Part shown: piece after piece, positions 53,670 to 62,432 of the stretch
How positions within the stretch are numbered: the first letter of the stretch is position 1
Layout of the letters: each line of letters starts with the position of its first letter
NCBI GenBank assembly: GCA_014872815.1
Contig: WKFK01000005.1
Span: forward strand, 62,001-126,000
DNA: 64,000 nucleotides
Reading direction: 5' to 3'
Source: Paracoccaceae bacterium
Lineage (GTDB): Bacteria > Pseudomonadota > Alphaproteobacteria > Rhodobacterales > Rhodobacteraceae
Notes under the pieces: generated by a model
The model's input: the letters and a program-made list of their open reading frames with translations, nothing else
Told to the model about the DNA's origin: nothing
Databases searched by the model: none
Program-made: the position numbers and the translations under genes

Positions 53670-55451
53670 ATGCTGCGCAATATTCTGTCGCTTTTTGTGG
53701 CACTGCTTTTCAGTGTCACCTCCGCCATTGCCCAATCCTCAGATGACATCGTCTGGGTACAGCTCGAAGCCCAACCCAGCTTGACGCAAGCCACTGAAAA
53801 CATCCGCGCCTACGCCCAGCGTATGGACGATGTGAACGGTTTTGCGCTTGGGGGCGGCTGGTACGCCATTGCGGTCGGTCCATACCGCCGTGAAGACGCG
53901 GAAAACGTGTTGCGTGTCTACCGCGCAGAGGGTGTGATTCCAGTGGATGCCTATTTGGCAACCGCCCGCGAATACCGCAGCCAGTTCTGGCCAGTGGGCG
54001 CCAACCAACTAGCAAACCCCCAGGCCGCCCTAGCCGGTCAGCAGTCAGCCCAAAACGCACAGCCGGACACGCAAGTTGTGATTGTGGAAACGCCGGTGGA
54101 ACCCGAGGTGGCTCCGGTGCCGCAGCAGCCTGACGAAACCGTCCGCGAAGCCCGTGCCAGCGAAGCCGCTCTGACACGCGACGAAAAGAAGACCCTGCAG
54201 GAATGGTTGAAATGGGCGGGGTACTACAACTCCGCCATCGATGGCTCCTTTGGTCGTGGCACCCGTGCCTCCATGTCCAACTGGCAGGCCGACAACGGTT
54301 TTGACGTTACCGGCGTGATGACCACCCTGCAGCGCGACACCTTGCGCCGCCAATACTTCGCCGTGCTGGAAGGCATGAACCTGCAGCTGGTCAGCGATCT
54401 GGATGCCGGTATTGAGATGACTGTGCCCATGGGCGCTGTTGCGAAAGCCGCCTCCGAGTATCCCTTTGTGCGGTATCAGGCCTCCGGAGACATCCCAGCA
54501 CAAGTTCTGCTGATCAGCCAGGAAGGCGACCAGAACACCCTGTTTGGTCTCTACGACATCATGCAGACGCTTGAGATTGTCCCGCTCGACGGCCCACGTG
54601 AGCGCAAGAAGTCCAGCTTTGTTCTGACAGGTCAAAACGCCAACATCGTCAGCCACACGGAAGTCACCCTGAAAGAAGGCCAAATCAAAGGCTTCACTCT
54701 GGTGTGGCCCGCCGGTGACGAAGAACGCCGCACCCGTATTCTCGGTGAAATGCAGGCCAGCTTCACCCGCATCGACGGCGTGCTGGACCCAGCCGCAGGC
54801 GACGACACCGCACAGGACATCGACCTGATCTCTGGACTACAGGTGCGCAAACCAAAGCAGTCCCGCTCCGGCTTCTTCATCGACCGCAAAGGCCATGTGG
54901 TGACAACTGCTGAGGCGGTACAGAACTGTACCAAAGTCACCATCGAGGAAGACTATGACGCCCAGGTGTCCGTGATCGACGAAGCGCTTGGCGTTGCGAT
55001 CCTAAGCCCAACCTCCGCGCTGGCCCCTATTGACATCGCCACCCTGCGGGAAGGTGCCCCGCGCATTCAGTCCGAAGTCGCCGTTGCAGGCTATTCCTAC
55101 GAAGGAGCCCTCGGCGCACCAACACTGACCTTTGGCCAACTGGCAGATGTAAAAGGCCTGCGCGGTGAGCAGGAGCTCACCCGTCTGGCGCTGAATGTGC
55201 AGCCTGGCGACTGGGGTGGCCCTGTGTTTGACGCTGGTGGCTCCGTGTTTGGTATGCTGCTGCCACGCGACGCGCAGTCCGCACAACAACTGCCGGTCGA
55301 AGTGAACTTCGCCGTGAACAGCGACGCCATCCGCACCCTGCTGGCGCAGGAAGGCATCCAGGCCGACCTGTCCTCCAATGGCGCGTCCATGGCGCCGGAA
55401 GACCTCACCAAACAGGCTAGCGACATGACGGTTTTGGTGAGCTGCTGGTAA
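53670..55451 (+). CDS. SPOR/peptidoglycan-binding protein with a degenerate trypsin-like domain
   Basis: A 593-residue exported protein. A signal peptide (MLRNILSLFVALLFSVTSAIA) is followed by a SPOR-like repeat (residues about 28-110) and a peptidoglycan-binding fold (LTRDEKKTLQEWLKWAGYYN to ASMSNWQADNGFDVTG, about 168-215). The C-terminal part follows the trypsin/DegP pattern (GFFIDRKGHVVTTAEAV, ALGVAILSP, NVQPGDWGGPVFD). The expected His (TxAH) is Glu in TTAEAV, and the Ser of GDSGG is Trp in GDWGG. It therefore looks inactive as a protease and may bind partners at the division site or cell wall. Single-gene transcript. Confidence 0.85.
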   Translation: MLRNILSLFVALLFSVTSAIAQSSDDIVWVQLEAQPSLTQATENIRAYAQRMDDVNGFALGGGWYAIAVGPYRREDAENVLRVYRAEGVIPVDAYLATAREYRSQFWPVGANQLANPQAALAGQQSAQNAQPDTQVVIVETPVEPEVAPVPQQPDETVREARASEAALTRDEKKTLQEWLKWAGYYNSAIDGSFGRGTRASMSNWQADNGFDVTGVMTTLQRDTLRRQYFAVLEGMNLQLVSDLDAGIEMTVPMGAVAKAASEYPFVRYQASGDIPAQVLLISQEGDQNTLFGLYDIMQTLEIVPLDGPRERKKSSFVLTGQNANIVSHTEVTLKEGQIKGFTLVWPAGDEERRTRILGEMQASFTRIDGVLDPAAGDDTAQDIDLISGLQVRKPKQSRSGFFIDRKGHVVTTAEAVQNCTKVTIEEDYDAQVSVIDEALGVAILSPTSALAPIDIATLREGAPRIQSEVAVAGYSYEGALGAPTLTFGQLADVKGLRGEQELTRLALNVQPGDWGGPVFDAGGSVFGMLLPRDAQSAQQLPVEVNFAVNSDAIRTLLAQEGIQADLSSNGASMAPEDLTKQASDMTVLVSCW

Positions 55452-55468
55452 ACAACTCCTACCAGCGC

Positions 55469-55503
55469 AAAAAACAAAGGGCGGCTCTTTGTGGAGCCGC
55501 CCT
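55469..55503 (-). terminator. Rho-independent terminator (mainly bottom strand)
   Basis: AGGGCGGCTC (55478-55487) and GAGCCGCCCT (55494-55503) form a perfect 10-bp stem around TTTGTG. On the bottom strand TTTGTTTTTT follows, so it ends the ThDP-enzyme transcript; it may also stop the top-strand gene. Confidence 0.9.
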
Positions 55504-55525
55504 ATTCATTTGGAGATCACGTTTT

Positions 55526-57178
55526 TCAGGAGGTCGACAAAGCCGCCGTCATCCGAATCAACGTCGGCCGATCTGCGTCAAAAGCCTGCGTCAACGCCGC
55601 CTGCAATTCGTCAGCCGTCTTCGGTTCTGTCGCCAAACAACCATAGCTCTCCGCCAGCTTACAGAAATCCGGGTTTACCGCCACCACCGCGTTGGGCGCG
55701 ATCTGGCTAGCCACCATGCTGTCTTCGATTTCCTTAAGCTTGTGGTTGTCCCACAGCAAAATCGGGATCGGCAGCTTCATTTCCACCGCCGCGCCGAGTT
55801 CCTGCACGGTATATTGGAACCCGTAGTCCCCGGCGATGCAGACCGTTGGTTTTCCACGGCGCGCCATCGCTCCGCCAATCGAGGCTGGCAACGCATATCC
55901 CAAGGTGCCAAACCCGCTGGGATGGTGCCAATACCCAGGCCGCTCCATATCCCAGACTTCTTTCGCCACATAGGCAAACTGCGTCATGTCCGAGTAGATC
56001 ATTGCTTCTTCGGGCATAACCTCTGACAACACGTCACAGATCTCGGCAATGCCAGGGCGTTCTGCATCGGTTTCGGCGCGGAAGCGTTTCTTTGCGGTCG
56101 CGATCTCAACTGCGTTCCATTTTGGCGGCACCGCCTCGTCCGGCAACGCGTCATTCATCGACAGCAAAAAGGAAAAGTCCGCCCGCAACTTCATCACAAA
56201 CGAGAAGGCATCCGCCTGCACCGTCGTATCGGCCCGGTGCCGATCCGCCAACACTTCGGGATCAATGTCCACGCGCACAAGCCGCCCGGTATGACCAAGC
56301 TCATCACGCCACAAATCGCATTCACTCAACTCGGTGCCAATAGCGATCACAAAATCACTGTCACCAATGATCCGTTTGCTCTCTGCGCGACCAAGATAGG
56401 TGCCAAAGCTCATCGCTTCATCCGGCGCCAAAAGACCAGCCCCAGCATAGGTCATAAAGGCCGCCGCGCCGGTCTCTTTGAGCAGCAGGCGCATATGCAA
56501 GGCCGCAGCTTCGCCGGAGGCCGCCAATCCGCCCCCCAGAATGAACAACGGTTTTTTGGCATGGAGCAAATCCTGCGCCACACCACGCATATCTCCAGCC
56601 GCAAAGCCCGTATGGCTCTCCATCACGCCCGGATGTGCAGCTGGCGCCTCAGGGGCCATCGCGCCCAACAGAGCAATCGGCACCTGGATGTGCTTGGGAC
56701 GCGGGCGTTGTGTCTCAAACTCCACCAACGCACGGTCGATCAGATCATAGGCAGCGCGCGCCGTGCGCACCTCCTCTGACCAATCACATACCGTCGCCGC
56801 CGCGCCGCGCTGATCGCGCATCTGGTGCAACTGGCCGCGATGCCCGACATGCTCATCGAGACAACTCGACAGGGTCAGCACCGACACACTGTCAGAATAG
56901 GCCTGCCCCAACGGCGTCAGAATATTGCACACCCCCGGCCCGGTGATGACATAAGCCACGCCGGGCTTGCCGCTGGCCCGTGCATAGCCATCGGCCATAA
57001 AGCCAGCGCCTTGTTCATGTCGCGCTAGAACATGCGTGATCCCGGCTTCTTCAATGCCGCGGTACATCTCCACATTATGCACGCCGGGAATGCCAAAAAT
57101 GACATCCACTCCACGTGCTTTCAGCATGTGCGAAATCTGCGCCCCCAAGGGACGCATCTCCTGATCCATTGCCGCCAT
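55526..57178 (-). CDS. ThDP-dependent decarboxylase (5-guanidino-2-oxopentanoate decarboxylase-like)
   Basis: A 550-residue enzyme of the acetolactate synthase/pyruvate decarboxylase fold. The catalytic Glu is in LARHEQGAGFMADGYAR (about residues 57-73). GPGVCNILTPLGQAYSDS is typical of the AruI branch, and the cofactor site reads IAGDYGFQYTVQELG with WDN. AruI decarboxylates the keto acid of arginine transamination; other 2-keto acids are possible. Its ATG overlaps the trkH stop by one base (TGATG), so translation is coupled. GGAGGG precedes the start. A strong terminator follows. Confidence 0.82.
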   Translation of the reverse strand: MAAMDQEMRPLGAQISHMLKARGVDVIFGIPGVHNVEMYRGIEEAGITHVLARHEQGAGFMADGYARASGKPGVAYVITGPGVCNILTPLGQAYSDSVSVLTLSSCLDEHVGHRGQLHQMRDQRGAAATVCDWSEEVRTARAAYDLIDRALVEFETQRPRPKHIQVPIALLGAMAPEAPAAHPGVMESHTGFAAGDMRGVAQDLLHAKKPLFILGGGLAASGEAAALHMRLLLKETGAAAFMTYAGAGLLAPDEAMSFGTYLGRAESKRIIGDSDFVIAIGTELSECDLWRDELGHTGRLVRVDIDPEVLADRHRADTTVQADAFSFVMKLRADFSFLLSMNDALPDEAVPPKWNAVEIATAKKRFRAETDAERPGIAEICDVLSEVMPEEAMIYSDMTQFAYVAKEVWDMERPGYWHHPSGFGTLGYALPASIGGAMARRGKPTVCIAGDYGFQYTVQELGAAVEMKLPIPILLWDNHKLKEIEDSMVASQIAPNAVVAVNPDFCKLAESYGCLATEPKTADELQAALTQAFDADRPTLIRMTAALSTS

Positions 57179-58626
57179 CAGGCCCTCCAGAATTGAACCG
57201 TAAAGAGTACGTAGACCGCCAAAAGCTCCAGCCGGCCAATCAACATGCCCGCGGCCAAAAGCCACTTCGCCGCATCATTCAGTGTCGCAAAGTTCCCGGC
57301 CGGCCCAATGATGTCACCCAATCCGGGGCCAATATTGGCCAGAGCCGCCGCCGCCCCGGACAAAGCCGTGGTGAAATCAAGCCCGGTCATGCCCAACAAA
57401 ACGGCCAACCCGCCCAAAGTCACCGTGAAGAACACAAAAAAGCTCATCACAGAACTCAGCACATCTTCGTCAATCTTACGCCCCTGAAAGCTTGGCGTGA
57501 ACACGCCGCTGGGGTGCTGGATTTTGCGGATCTGGGTTTTGATCGTGGCAAATAGCAGTTGATAACGAAAAACCTTGATGGAACAGGCCGTCGACCCCGC
57601 ACAACCGCCAATCAAGCCGGCAAAGAACAACACTGAGACAGGAAACCCGCCCCACTGCATGTAATCCGCACTGGCATAACCAGTGCCGGTCACAATTGAG
57701 GTCGTGTTAAACAGTACTTTGCGAAAGCCCGCCTCGCTGCCCAATCCATTGCTTAAGACCTGCCAGCTGGTGAGCATTGTCACGATCACCGCCACGGTCA
57801 GAAAAAATGCCCGGATCTGCGAATCCTGCAACAAAGGTTTCGCACTGCCCGCGGTGAGCTGCACAAAGCGCACAAACGGCAATGCCGCCAGCAACATGAA
57901 CACCACAGCGACGTACTCCGTGCCAACAGAAAACGCTCCAAATGAGGAATCGTAGTTGGCAAAACCGCCTGTGGCGATGGTGGTCATCGCATGCACAACC
58001 GCGTCAAACGGGCTCATGCCGGTGATGACATAGGCCAGCGCGCAGGCCACTGTCAGTGTGATGTAAATCACCGAAATACGGCTACTGATTTCCGTGGCCC
58101 GCGGCAGGATTTTCCCAAAGGTGTCAAAGCCCTCGCTACGGAAGATTTGCATCCCCCCAACGCGCAATTCCGGCAGAAAAACCATAGCCACAACAATGAT
58201 ACCAATGCCGCCCAACCATTGCAGCAATCCACGCCATAACAGCATCCCACGCGGCAGTTCATCCAGCCCCGAAAACACCGTTGAGCCAGTGGTCGTCAGT
58301 CCGCTCATCGCTTCAAAAAACGCATCAACCACCCGCGCCTCAGTGGCGCCCAGTATAAAGGGCAATGCGCCAAACATCGGCAGCGCCAGCCAAACACCAG
58401 TGGTAAGCAAAAAGGTCTGCTGCAACGACAACCCATCACCGCGTCCGTTGTGGCAGGACAGGGCGACCATTCCCCCTGCGAGACAGGTCACAATCGAACT
58501 CACAAAGAAGGCTTCCCAATGCGCCGTACCGTCCAACAGGTCAATAATCATGGGTAGCAGCATGGCCACGCCCAACATCGCCACCAAAAGGCCGATCACA
58601 TATCCAACGGGTCGTAAGTCCAGCAT
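57178..58626 (-). CDS. trkH: TrkH-family potassium uptake protein
   Basis: A 482-residue channel-like K+ transporter subunit with four pore repeats. Pore loops are seen in AMSGLTTTGSTVF, MTTIATGGFANYDSS, TTSIVTGTGYASADY and ANIGPGLGDIIG; GGCAGSTACSIKVFR is also conserved. TrkA, the regulatory subunit, is not in the window. The ATG at 58626 gives the normal length; the frame extends twelve codons to a TTG. It is transcribed with the ThDP decarboxylase gene. Confidence 0.95.
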   Translation of the reverse strand: MLDLRPVGYVIGLLVAMLGVAMLLPMIIDLLDGTAHWEAFFVSSIVTCLAGGMVALSCHNGRGDGLSLQQTFLLTTGVWLALPMFGALPFILGATEARVVDAFFEAMSGLTTTGSTVFSGLDELPRGMLLWRGLLQWLGGIGIIVVAMVFLPELRVGGMQIFRSEGFDTFGKILPRATEISSRISVIYITLTVACALAYVITGMSPFDAVVHAMTTIATGGFANYDSSFGAFSVGTEYVAVVFMLLAALPFVRFVQLTAGSAKPLLQDSQIRAFFLTVAVIVTMLTSWQVLSNGLGSEAGFRKVLFNTTSIVTGTGYASADYMQWGGFPVSVLFFAGLIGGCAGSTACSIKVFRYQLLFATIKTQIRKIQHPSGVFTPSFQGRKIDEDVLSSVMSFFVFFTVTLGGLAVLLGMTGLDFTTALSGAAAALANIGPGLGDIIGPAGNFATLNDAAKWLLAAGMLIGRLELLAVYVLFTVQFWRA

Positions 58627-58728
58627 GGCCGCAGGGTTGGCGGTTGCGCCAGCCGCTGTCAAGCGCGTTCCACCACTTCACAAACTGCAGAAAGTGCGTA
58701 ACTCCCTGTTCCACCTTGCAAACAACAC

Positions 58729-58749
58729 CGGGCGCAGCTACCGCGCCCG
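58729..58749 (-). terminator. Weak hairpin after folE2
   Basis: CGGGCGC and GCGCCCG form a perfect 7-bp stem with a 7-base loop just after the folE2 stop. On the bottom strand only GTGTTGTTTG follows, so termination strength is doubtful. Confidence 0.45.
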
Positions 58750-58753
58750 CAAG

Positions 58754-59854
58754 TTAGCCAACGTGAAACAGGGTTGTGAACAGCTTTGGATCGATACTTT
58801 CAGAGGCAAACAACGGCCCATCGGTCAAAACCGACACAGCATCATGGCTGTGCAGGCTTTCCTGGTGGCTCGCAATCACACGGAAATCGCCAATCCGCGG
58901 GTCTGCTTTGAGCTTCTCACAGAACAGCCGCGCGGCGTCTTCCACAAAAATCGGATTGGCCGCATTCAGTTCCGCAAAGGCCTGCTCATCTTCGCGCTTC
59001 ACCATGACCTGCGTTTCTGTCGGTACAGCCGCGCGCGCAAGATCAATCAAGTCTTCAAACCACACCCGTGGCTGGTCCACAATCTCCACCGAAATTCGAG
59101 CTACAGATCTCTGCGAATGAGGCGTTGCCAACTGCCCGCGCGACATCCGCGCATGCTCGCTCAACTCCAACGAACATGGGCAGGTTGAGGAATACACATA
59201 ATCCAAATGCATAATCTTATGCATTGTCTCACCGTGCTGTACTTTTTCCAACGCAATGTCGTAATACTGATAACCTTCAAGACCAGACCGCAGTGACTTA
59301 ATCTTCATCGGATACGAAAACCGCATCTGTAGACGCGCATCAAAGCTTTCGAGGTCCGTGATATAATCCGCCAAAGCCGCTTCCATCACACTGAAGCTGA
59401 AGGTCTTCTCCGCATGTTTATAGAACGACCGCATGATCCGGGACATGTTGATGCCCTTCTTGTCAGCCTCTAGGCTGACCGTGCCCGTGACGCTGGTCTC
59501 TAGCGTAATGTCGCCATTGTCTCTTGTATGAAACCGGATCGGCAGGCGGAAGTTGGAAATCCCCACATGCTGGATCTGCTGCTTTTCGCCTTTGATCAAG
59601 CTCTCTGGACCGTTCTGAAGGTCTGGCAGGGTCGCCCGATATTCCGGCGTAGCGTCAAACTCCTCCGGGTACTGCCGCGACAAGTCAGGGTAATTCGCCA
59701 AAGGCTGATCCGGCAACAGCCGTGCAACCGCCGGGTCGAGTTCAGCAATCTCGGTAACAGACGCAGTCTGCGCCCACGCACGCAAACGCATCAGCGCCTC
59801 CGCGGCTTCTTCCCGTGTCATTTCAGTGTGGGTCTTGGAAGTCTGAACATTCAT
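58754..59854 (-). CDS. folE2: GTP cyclohydrolase I type 2 (FolE2)
   Basis: FolE2 (GCYH-IB) opens GTP to dihydroneopterin triphosphate, the first step of folate synthesis, and can work with Mn or other metals when zinc is short. The 366-residue protein shows HVGISNFRLPI, GTVSLEADKKGINMSRIMRSFY, and the metal Cys/Glu region VYSSTCPCSLELSEHARM with PHSQRSVARISVE. I see no folE1 in the window. A clear Zur-type operator was not found upstream. The ATG at 59854 follows AAAGG; TTG at 59860 is an alternative. Confidence 0.95.
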   Translation of the reverse strand: MNVQTSKTHTEMTREEAAEALMRLRAWAQTASVTEIAELDPAVARLLPDQPLANYPDLSRQYPEEFDATPEYRATLPDLQNGPESLIKGEKQQIQHVGISNFRLPIRFHTRDNGDITLETSVTGTVSLEADKKGINMSRIMRSFYKHAEKTFSFSVMEAALADYITDLESFDARLQMRFSYPMKIKSLRSGLEGYQYYDIALEKVQHGETMHKIMHLDYVYSSTCPCSLELSEHARMSRGQLATPHSQRSVARISVEIVDQPRVWFEDLIDLARAAVPTETQVMVKREDEQAFAELNAANPIFVEDAARLFCEKLKADPRIGDFRVIASHQESLHSHDAVSVLTDGPLFASESIDPKLFTTLFHVG

Positions 59855-60032
59855 AGCCAAGCGCCTTTTCCCTGCTGCCGCCTCACTAACTTAGTCAGTC
59901 CGTCGACAAAATGCTAATATCGTTAACCTATACGCAAAAAACGACAGTTTGGTTCACCCAATAGCGCGGGACGCAAAAGGCGCCCGACCTGCCCGTCGCG
60001 CGCCCCAATCTTTGCTCGAGCAACGGCTCTTT

Positions 60033-61220
60033 TTACTCTTGTGAGGCCTCAACCGCGCGCGTGATGTCCTTGATCAGGTCATCGGTGTCTTCCAAACCCA
60101 CAGAGAACCGCACAAGGCCCGGAGTGATCCCCAAGTCTGCTTTTACATCCTTTGGAAGACGCTGATGGGTCGTGGTTGCCGGATGAGTGGCAATCGACTT
60201 CGCATCGCCGAGGTTGTTAGAAATCACCGCAATCTCAAGCGCATTCAAGAACTTAAACGCCGCCTCGCGCCCGCCTTTGATGTCCAGCGACAGAACCGTG
60301 CCGCCTTTGCCGCCCAGCTGTTTCTTCACCAAAGCGGCCTGTGCGTGGCTGTCCAACCCCGGGTAAATCGTGCGCTCCAACGCCGGATTGCCTTCCAAAG
60401 CAGCTGCAATGGCCAAGGCGCTCTCCGCCTGTGCGCGTACACGCAGATCAATGGTCTCCAGACCTTTCAGCATGACCCAGGCGTTAAACGGGCTCATACT
60501 GCCCCCGGTGTGCTTCATATAGGGTTCAAGCGTGCCACGTATGAAGTCTTTGGTGCCCAGAACAACCCCACCCAGCGCACGGCCTTGGCCGTCGATATGC
60601 TTGGTGGCTGAATAGATCACCACATCCGCGCCTTGCTCTATGGCATTGGAGAAAACGGGCGTGGAAAACACATTGTCTACCATTACGGTAGCCCCAACTT
60701 CATGGGCAATTTGTGCCACGGCGGTGATGTTGATCACCTCTAGCGTCGGGTTGGACATGCTTTCAAAGAACACCGCTTTGGTGTCCGGGCGCATCGCCGC
60801 CTTCCAGGCCGCCAAATCCGTGCCATCTACAAAGGTCACTTCCACGCCATAGCGGCCCAGAATGTCCTGCAAAACGTAGATACAAGAGCCAAACAATGCC
60901 TTGGCCGACACCACATGATCTCCGGCTTTCAACATAGAGGTCAGCGCACCACTGACCGCCGCCATACCACTGGCGGTGGCAAAGGCATCTTCCGCCCCCT
61001 CAAGCGCCGCAATCCGCTCTTCAAACATCGCCACTGTTGGGTTGCCATAGCGGGCATAGATGAATTCATCTTCGCCGGTTTCGATGAAGCGAGCCTCAGC
61101 CTGCTCCGCGCTGTCATAGACAAAGCCTTGCGTGAGGAAAATCGCTTCGCTCACCTCGTTGTATTGACTGCGCCGCGTGCCACCATGCACCAGCTTAGTG
61201 CGTTTGTTCCAATCGCTCAT
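60033..61220 (-). CDS. metZ: O-succinylhomoserine sulfhydrylase
   Basis: MetZ uses sulfide to make homocysteine directly from an O-acylhomoserine in methionine synthesis. The 395-residue PLP enzyme of the Cys/Met metabolism family has YARYGNPTVAMFEERIAALEG, ATASGMAAVSGALTSM, MVDNVFSTPV and the Schiff-base lysine in YSATKHIDGQGR, plus IATHPATTTHQ. The ATG at 61220 starts the conserved part; upstream is the leader with a SAM-II riboswitch, so the gene is repressed when S-adenosylmethionine is abundant. Confidence 0.95.
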   Translation of the reverse strand: MSDWNKRTKLVHGGTRRSQYNEVSEAIFLTQGFVYDSAEQAEARFIETGEDEFIYARYGNPTVAMFEERIAALEGAEDAFATASGMAAVSGALTSMLKAGDHVVSAKALFGSCIYVLQDILGRYGVEVTFVDGTDLAAWKAAMRPDTKAVFFESMSNPTLEVINITAVAQIAHEVGATVMVDNVFSTPVFSNAIEQGADVVIYSATKHIDGQGRALGGVVLGTKDFIRGTLEPYMKHTGGSMSPFNAWVMLKGLETIDLRVRAQAESALAIAAALEGNPALERTIYPGLDSHAQAALVKKQLGGKGGTVLSLDIKGGREAAFKFLNALEIAVISNNLGDAKSIATHPATTTHQRLPKDVKADLGITPGLVRFSVGLEDTDDLIKDITRAVEASQE

Positions 61221-61256
61221 GTCATATCTCCCGGGCCACCTCAGTCTGGCCCAAAT

Positions 61257-61289
61257 AAAAAGCCCCGTTCCGGCCAAGCGGAAGGGGCT
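61257..61289 (-). terminator. Terminator of the SAM-II leader (expression platform)
   Basis: AGCCCC-TTCC pairs with GGAA-C-GGGGCT (arms 61261-61271 and 61280-61289, one bulge) and is followed on the bottom strand by TTTTTATTT. It lies between the aptamer and metZ, as needed for transcription attenuation. Confidence 0.85.
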
Positions 61290-61299
61290 CCTTCGTCCT

Positions 61300-61355
61300 G
61301 ACCTCTTTAGCGGCATCTTTAACGTGGCCCGCAATCCGGTAACAAATCGCCACTC
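61300..61355 (-). ncRNA. SAM-II riboswitch aptamer
   Basis: Read on the bottom strand, GTGGC (61353-61349) pairs with GCCAC (61328-61324) as stem P1. Between them GATTTGTTACCGGATTGCGG forms the loop, and after P1 comes GTTAAAGATGCCGCTAAAGAGG. The loop ACC/GCGG can pair with CCGC/GGT to make the H-type pseudoknot. Order and spacing agree with the SAM-II (metA) consensus, including GCTAAA-(A/G)-AGG. The gene it controls, metZ, is a known SAM-II target in alphaproteobacteria. Confidence 0.9.
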
Positions 61356-61359
61356 TCGC

Positions 61360-61388
61360 GGATTACGCCGCAACGCCGAAAACGTCAA
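61360..61388 (-). promoter_or_regulatory. Promoter of the metZ leader
   Basis: On the bottom strand TTGACG (61388-61383) and TAATCC (61365-61360) are separated by exactly 17 bases. Transcription would begin about at the first aptamer base, which fits a riboswitch leader. Confidence 0.7.
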
Positions 61389-61483
61389 GCCAAACAGGAC
61401 GCGTCACAGCGCTGTTACGCCCGCTTTACGTAATCTGCACCATTTGGCGCCACACTGAAATACATGTGAAAGGGGGAGCCGCC

Positions 61484-62395
61484 ATGGCGCTCATTCGGAT
61501 CAACGCAGAAGGCCGCAAACCGGTACTGCACGGTACCGATGCCCCGTTGTTGCCGGTCCTGAGCCGCGCTCTGGAAACCACCGGCCCCATTACGGTCATG
61601 ATGCACGGGTACAAGTTTCAGCCCAACTCAGCCAACTACTGTCCTCACGCCCACATTTTTGCTCCGATAGATGCGGACTGCGCCAAGGCTGTTAGCTGGC
61701 CTAACCGCCTCGGCTTCTTGTCACACTCAGAAAACAGCGGCGTGGGAATCGCCTTTGGTTGGCAGGCGCGCGGCTCTCTCAAACAAGCCTTAAGATCCGC
61801 GGTTCGTGCGTCCTTTGCGCTCGCAACACTTATTCGAATTATCCGGCGCGTGGCGCCACAGCGGCGCATAAATTTGGTCGCACATTCCATGGGCGCCTAT
61901 CTGGCGCTGCAAACCCTGCATCGGCTTGCAACCGGCGATATTGGGCGGATCATATTCCTAAATGGCGCTGTGTTCAGGCCCTGTGTGGCCACAGCCCTGC
62001 GAACAGATGCTGGAAAAACCGCAGAACTGTTCAACATCGTCAGCAGCGAAAACACCTTTTACGACATCCTGTTTGAGCGGTTATTGGGAAGACCCGGATC
62101 ACATGACCGCTCCATTGGGAGAGGATTTGACGCGCCCAATGCCCTGACTATTCGACTTGATGACAAAGCCACGCTGTCCCATCTCAGGACGCTAGGCCAT
62201 GACATTGCCCCGCCTGCACGTTGGATCTGCCATTGGTCCCCTTACCTACGCGAGGGCGCCATGTCGTTTTACGGGGACCTCCTGCGCAATCCATCGGACT
62301 TGTCACTCCACGCCTTGCAAGCACAGCTGGCGCCGCGCGACTACCTTGCATCTCTACGCCTCTCTGTAAGATCGCCGTCTTGCAGTACAGCCTAA
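61484..62395 (+). CDS. Alpha/beta-hydrolase-fold protein
   Basis: A 303-residue protein. ITVMMHGYKFQP (about residues 35-46) is the oxyanion HG region. The nucleophile elbow is NLVAHSMGAYLALQTL (Ser about 136). GRIIFLNGAVFRP follows. The pattern resembles DUF900-type hydrolases. A late His (GHDIAPPARWICHW) may complete the triad; the acid is not certain. GGGGGAG precedes the ATG at 61484. Substrate unknown. Divergent from the metZ leader. Confidence 0.75.
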   Translation: MALIRINAEGRKPVLHGTDAPLLPVLSRALETTGPITVMMHGYKFQPNSANYCPHAHIFAPIDADCAKAVSWPNRLGFLSHSENSGVGIAFGWQARGSLKQALRSAVRASFALATLIRIIRRVAPQRRINLVAHSMGAYLALQTLHRLATGDIGRIIFLNGAVFRPCVATALRTDAGKTAELFNIVSSENTFYDILFERLLGRPGSHDRSIGRGFDAPNALTIRLDDKATLSHLRTLGHDIAPPARWICHWSPYLREGAMSFYGDLLRNPSDLSLHALQAQLAPRDYLASLRLSVRSPSCSTA

Positions 62396-62432
62396 AAACC
62401 GCATCATGGCCCCTCCATAGCGAGGACCGCCC

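Noticed and set aside
59855-60032. A Zur box upstream of folE2
   Set aside because: The AT-rich segment (GCTAATATCGTTAAC) and the ACTAA-C-TTAGT dyad at 59885-59895 do not fit the alphaproteobacterial Zur palindrome.
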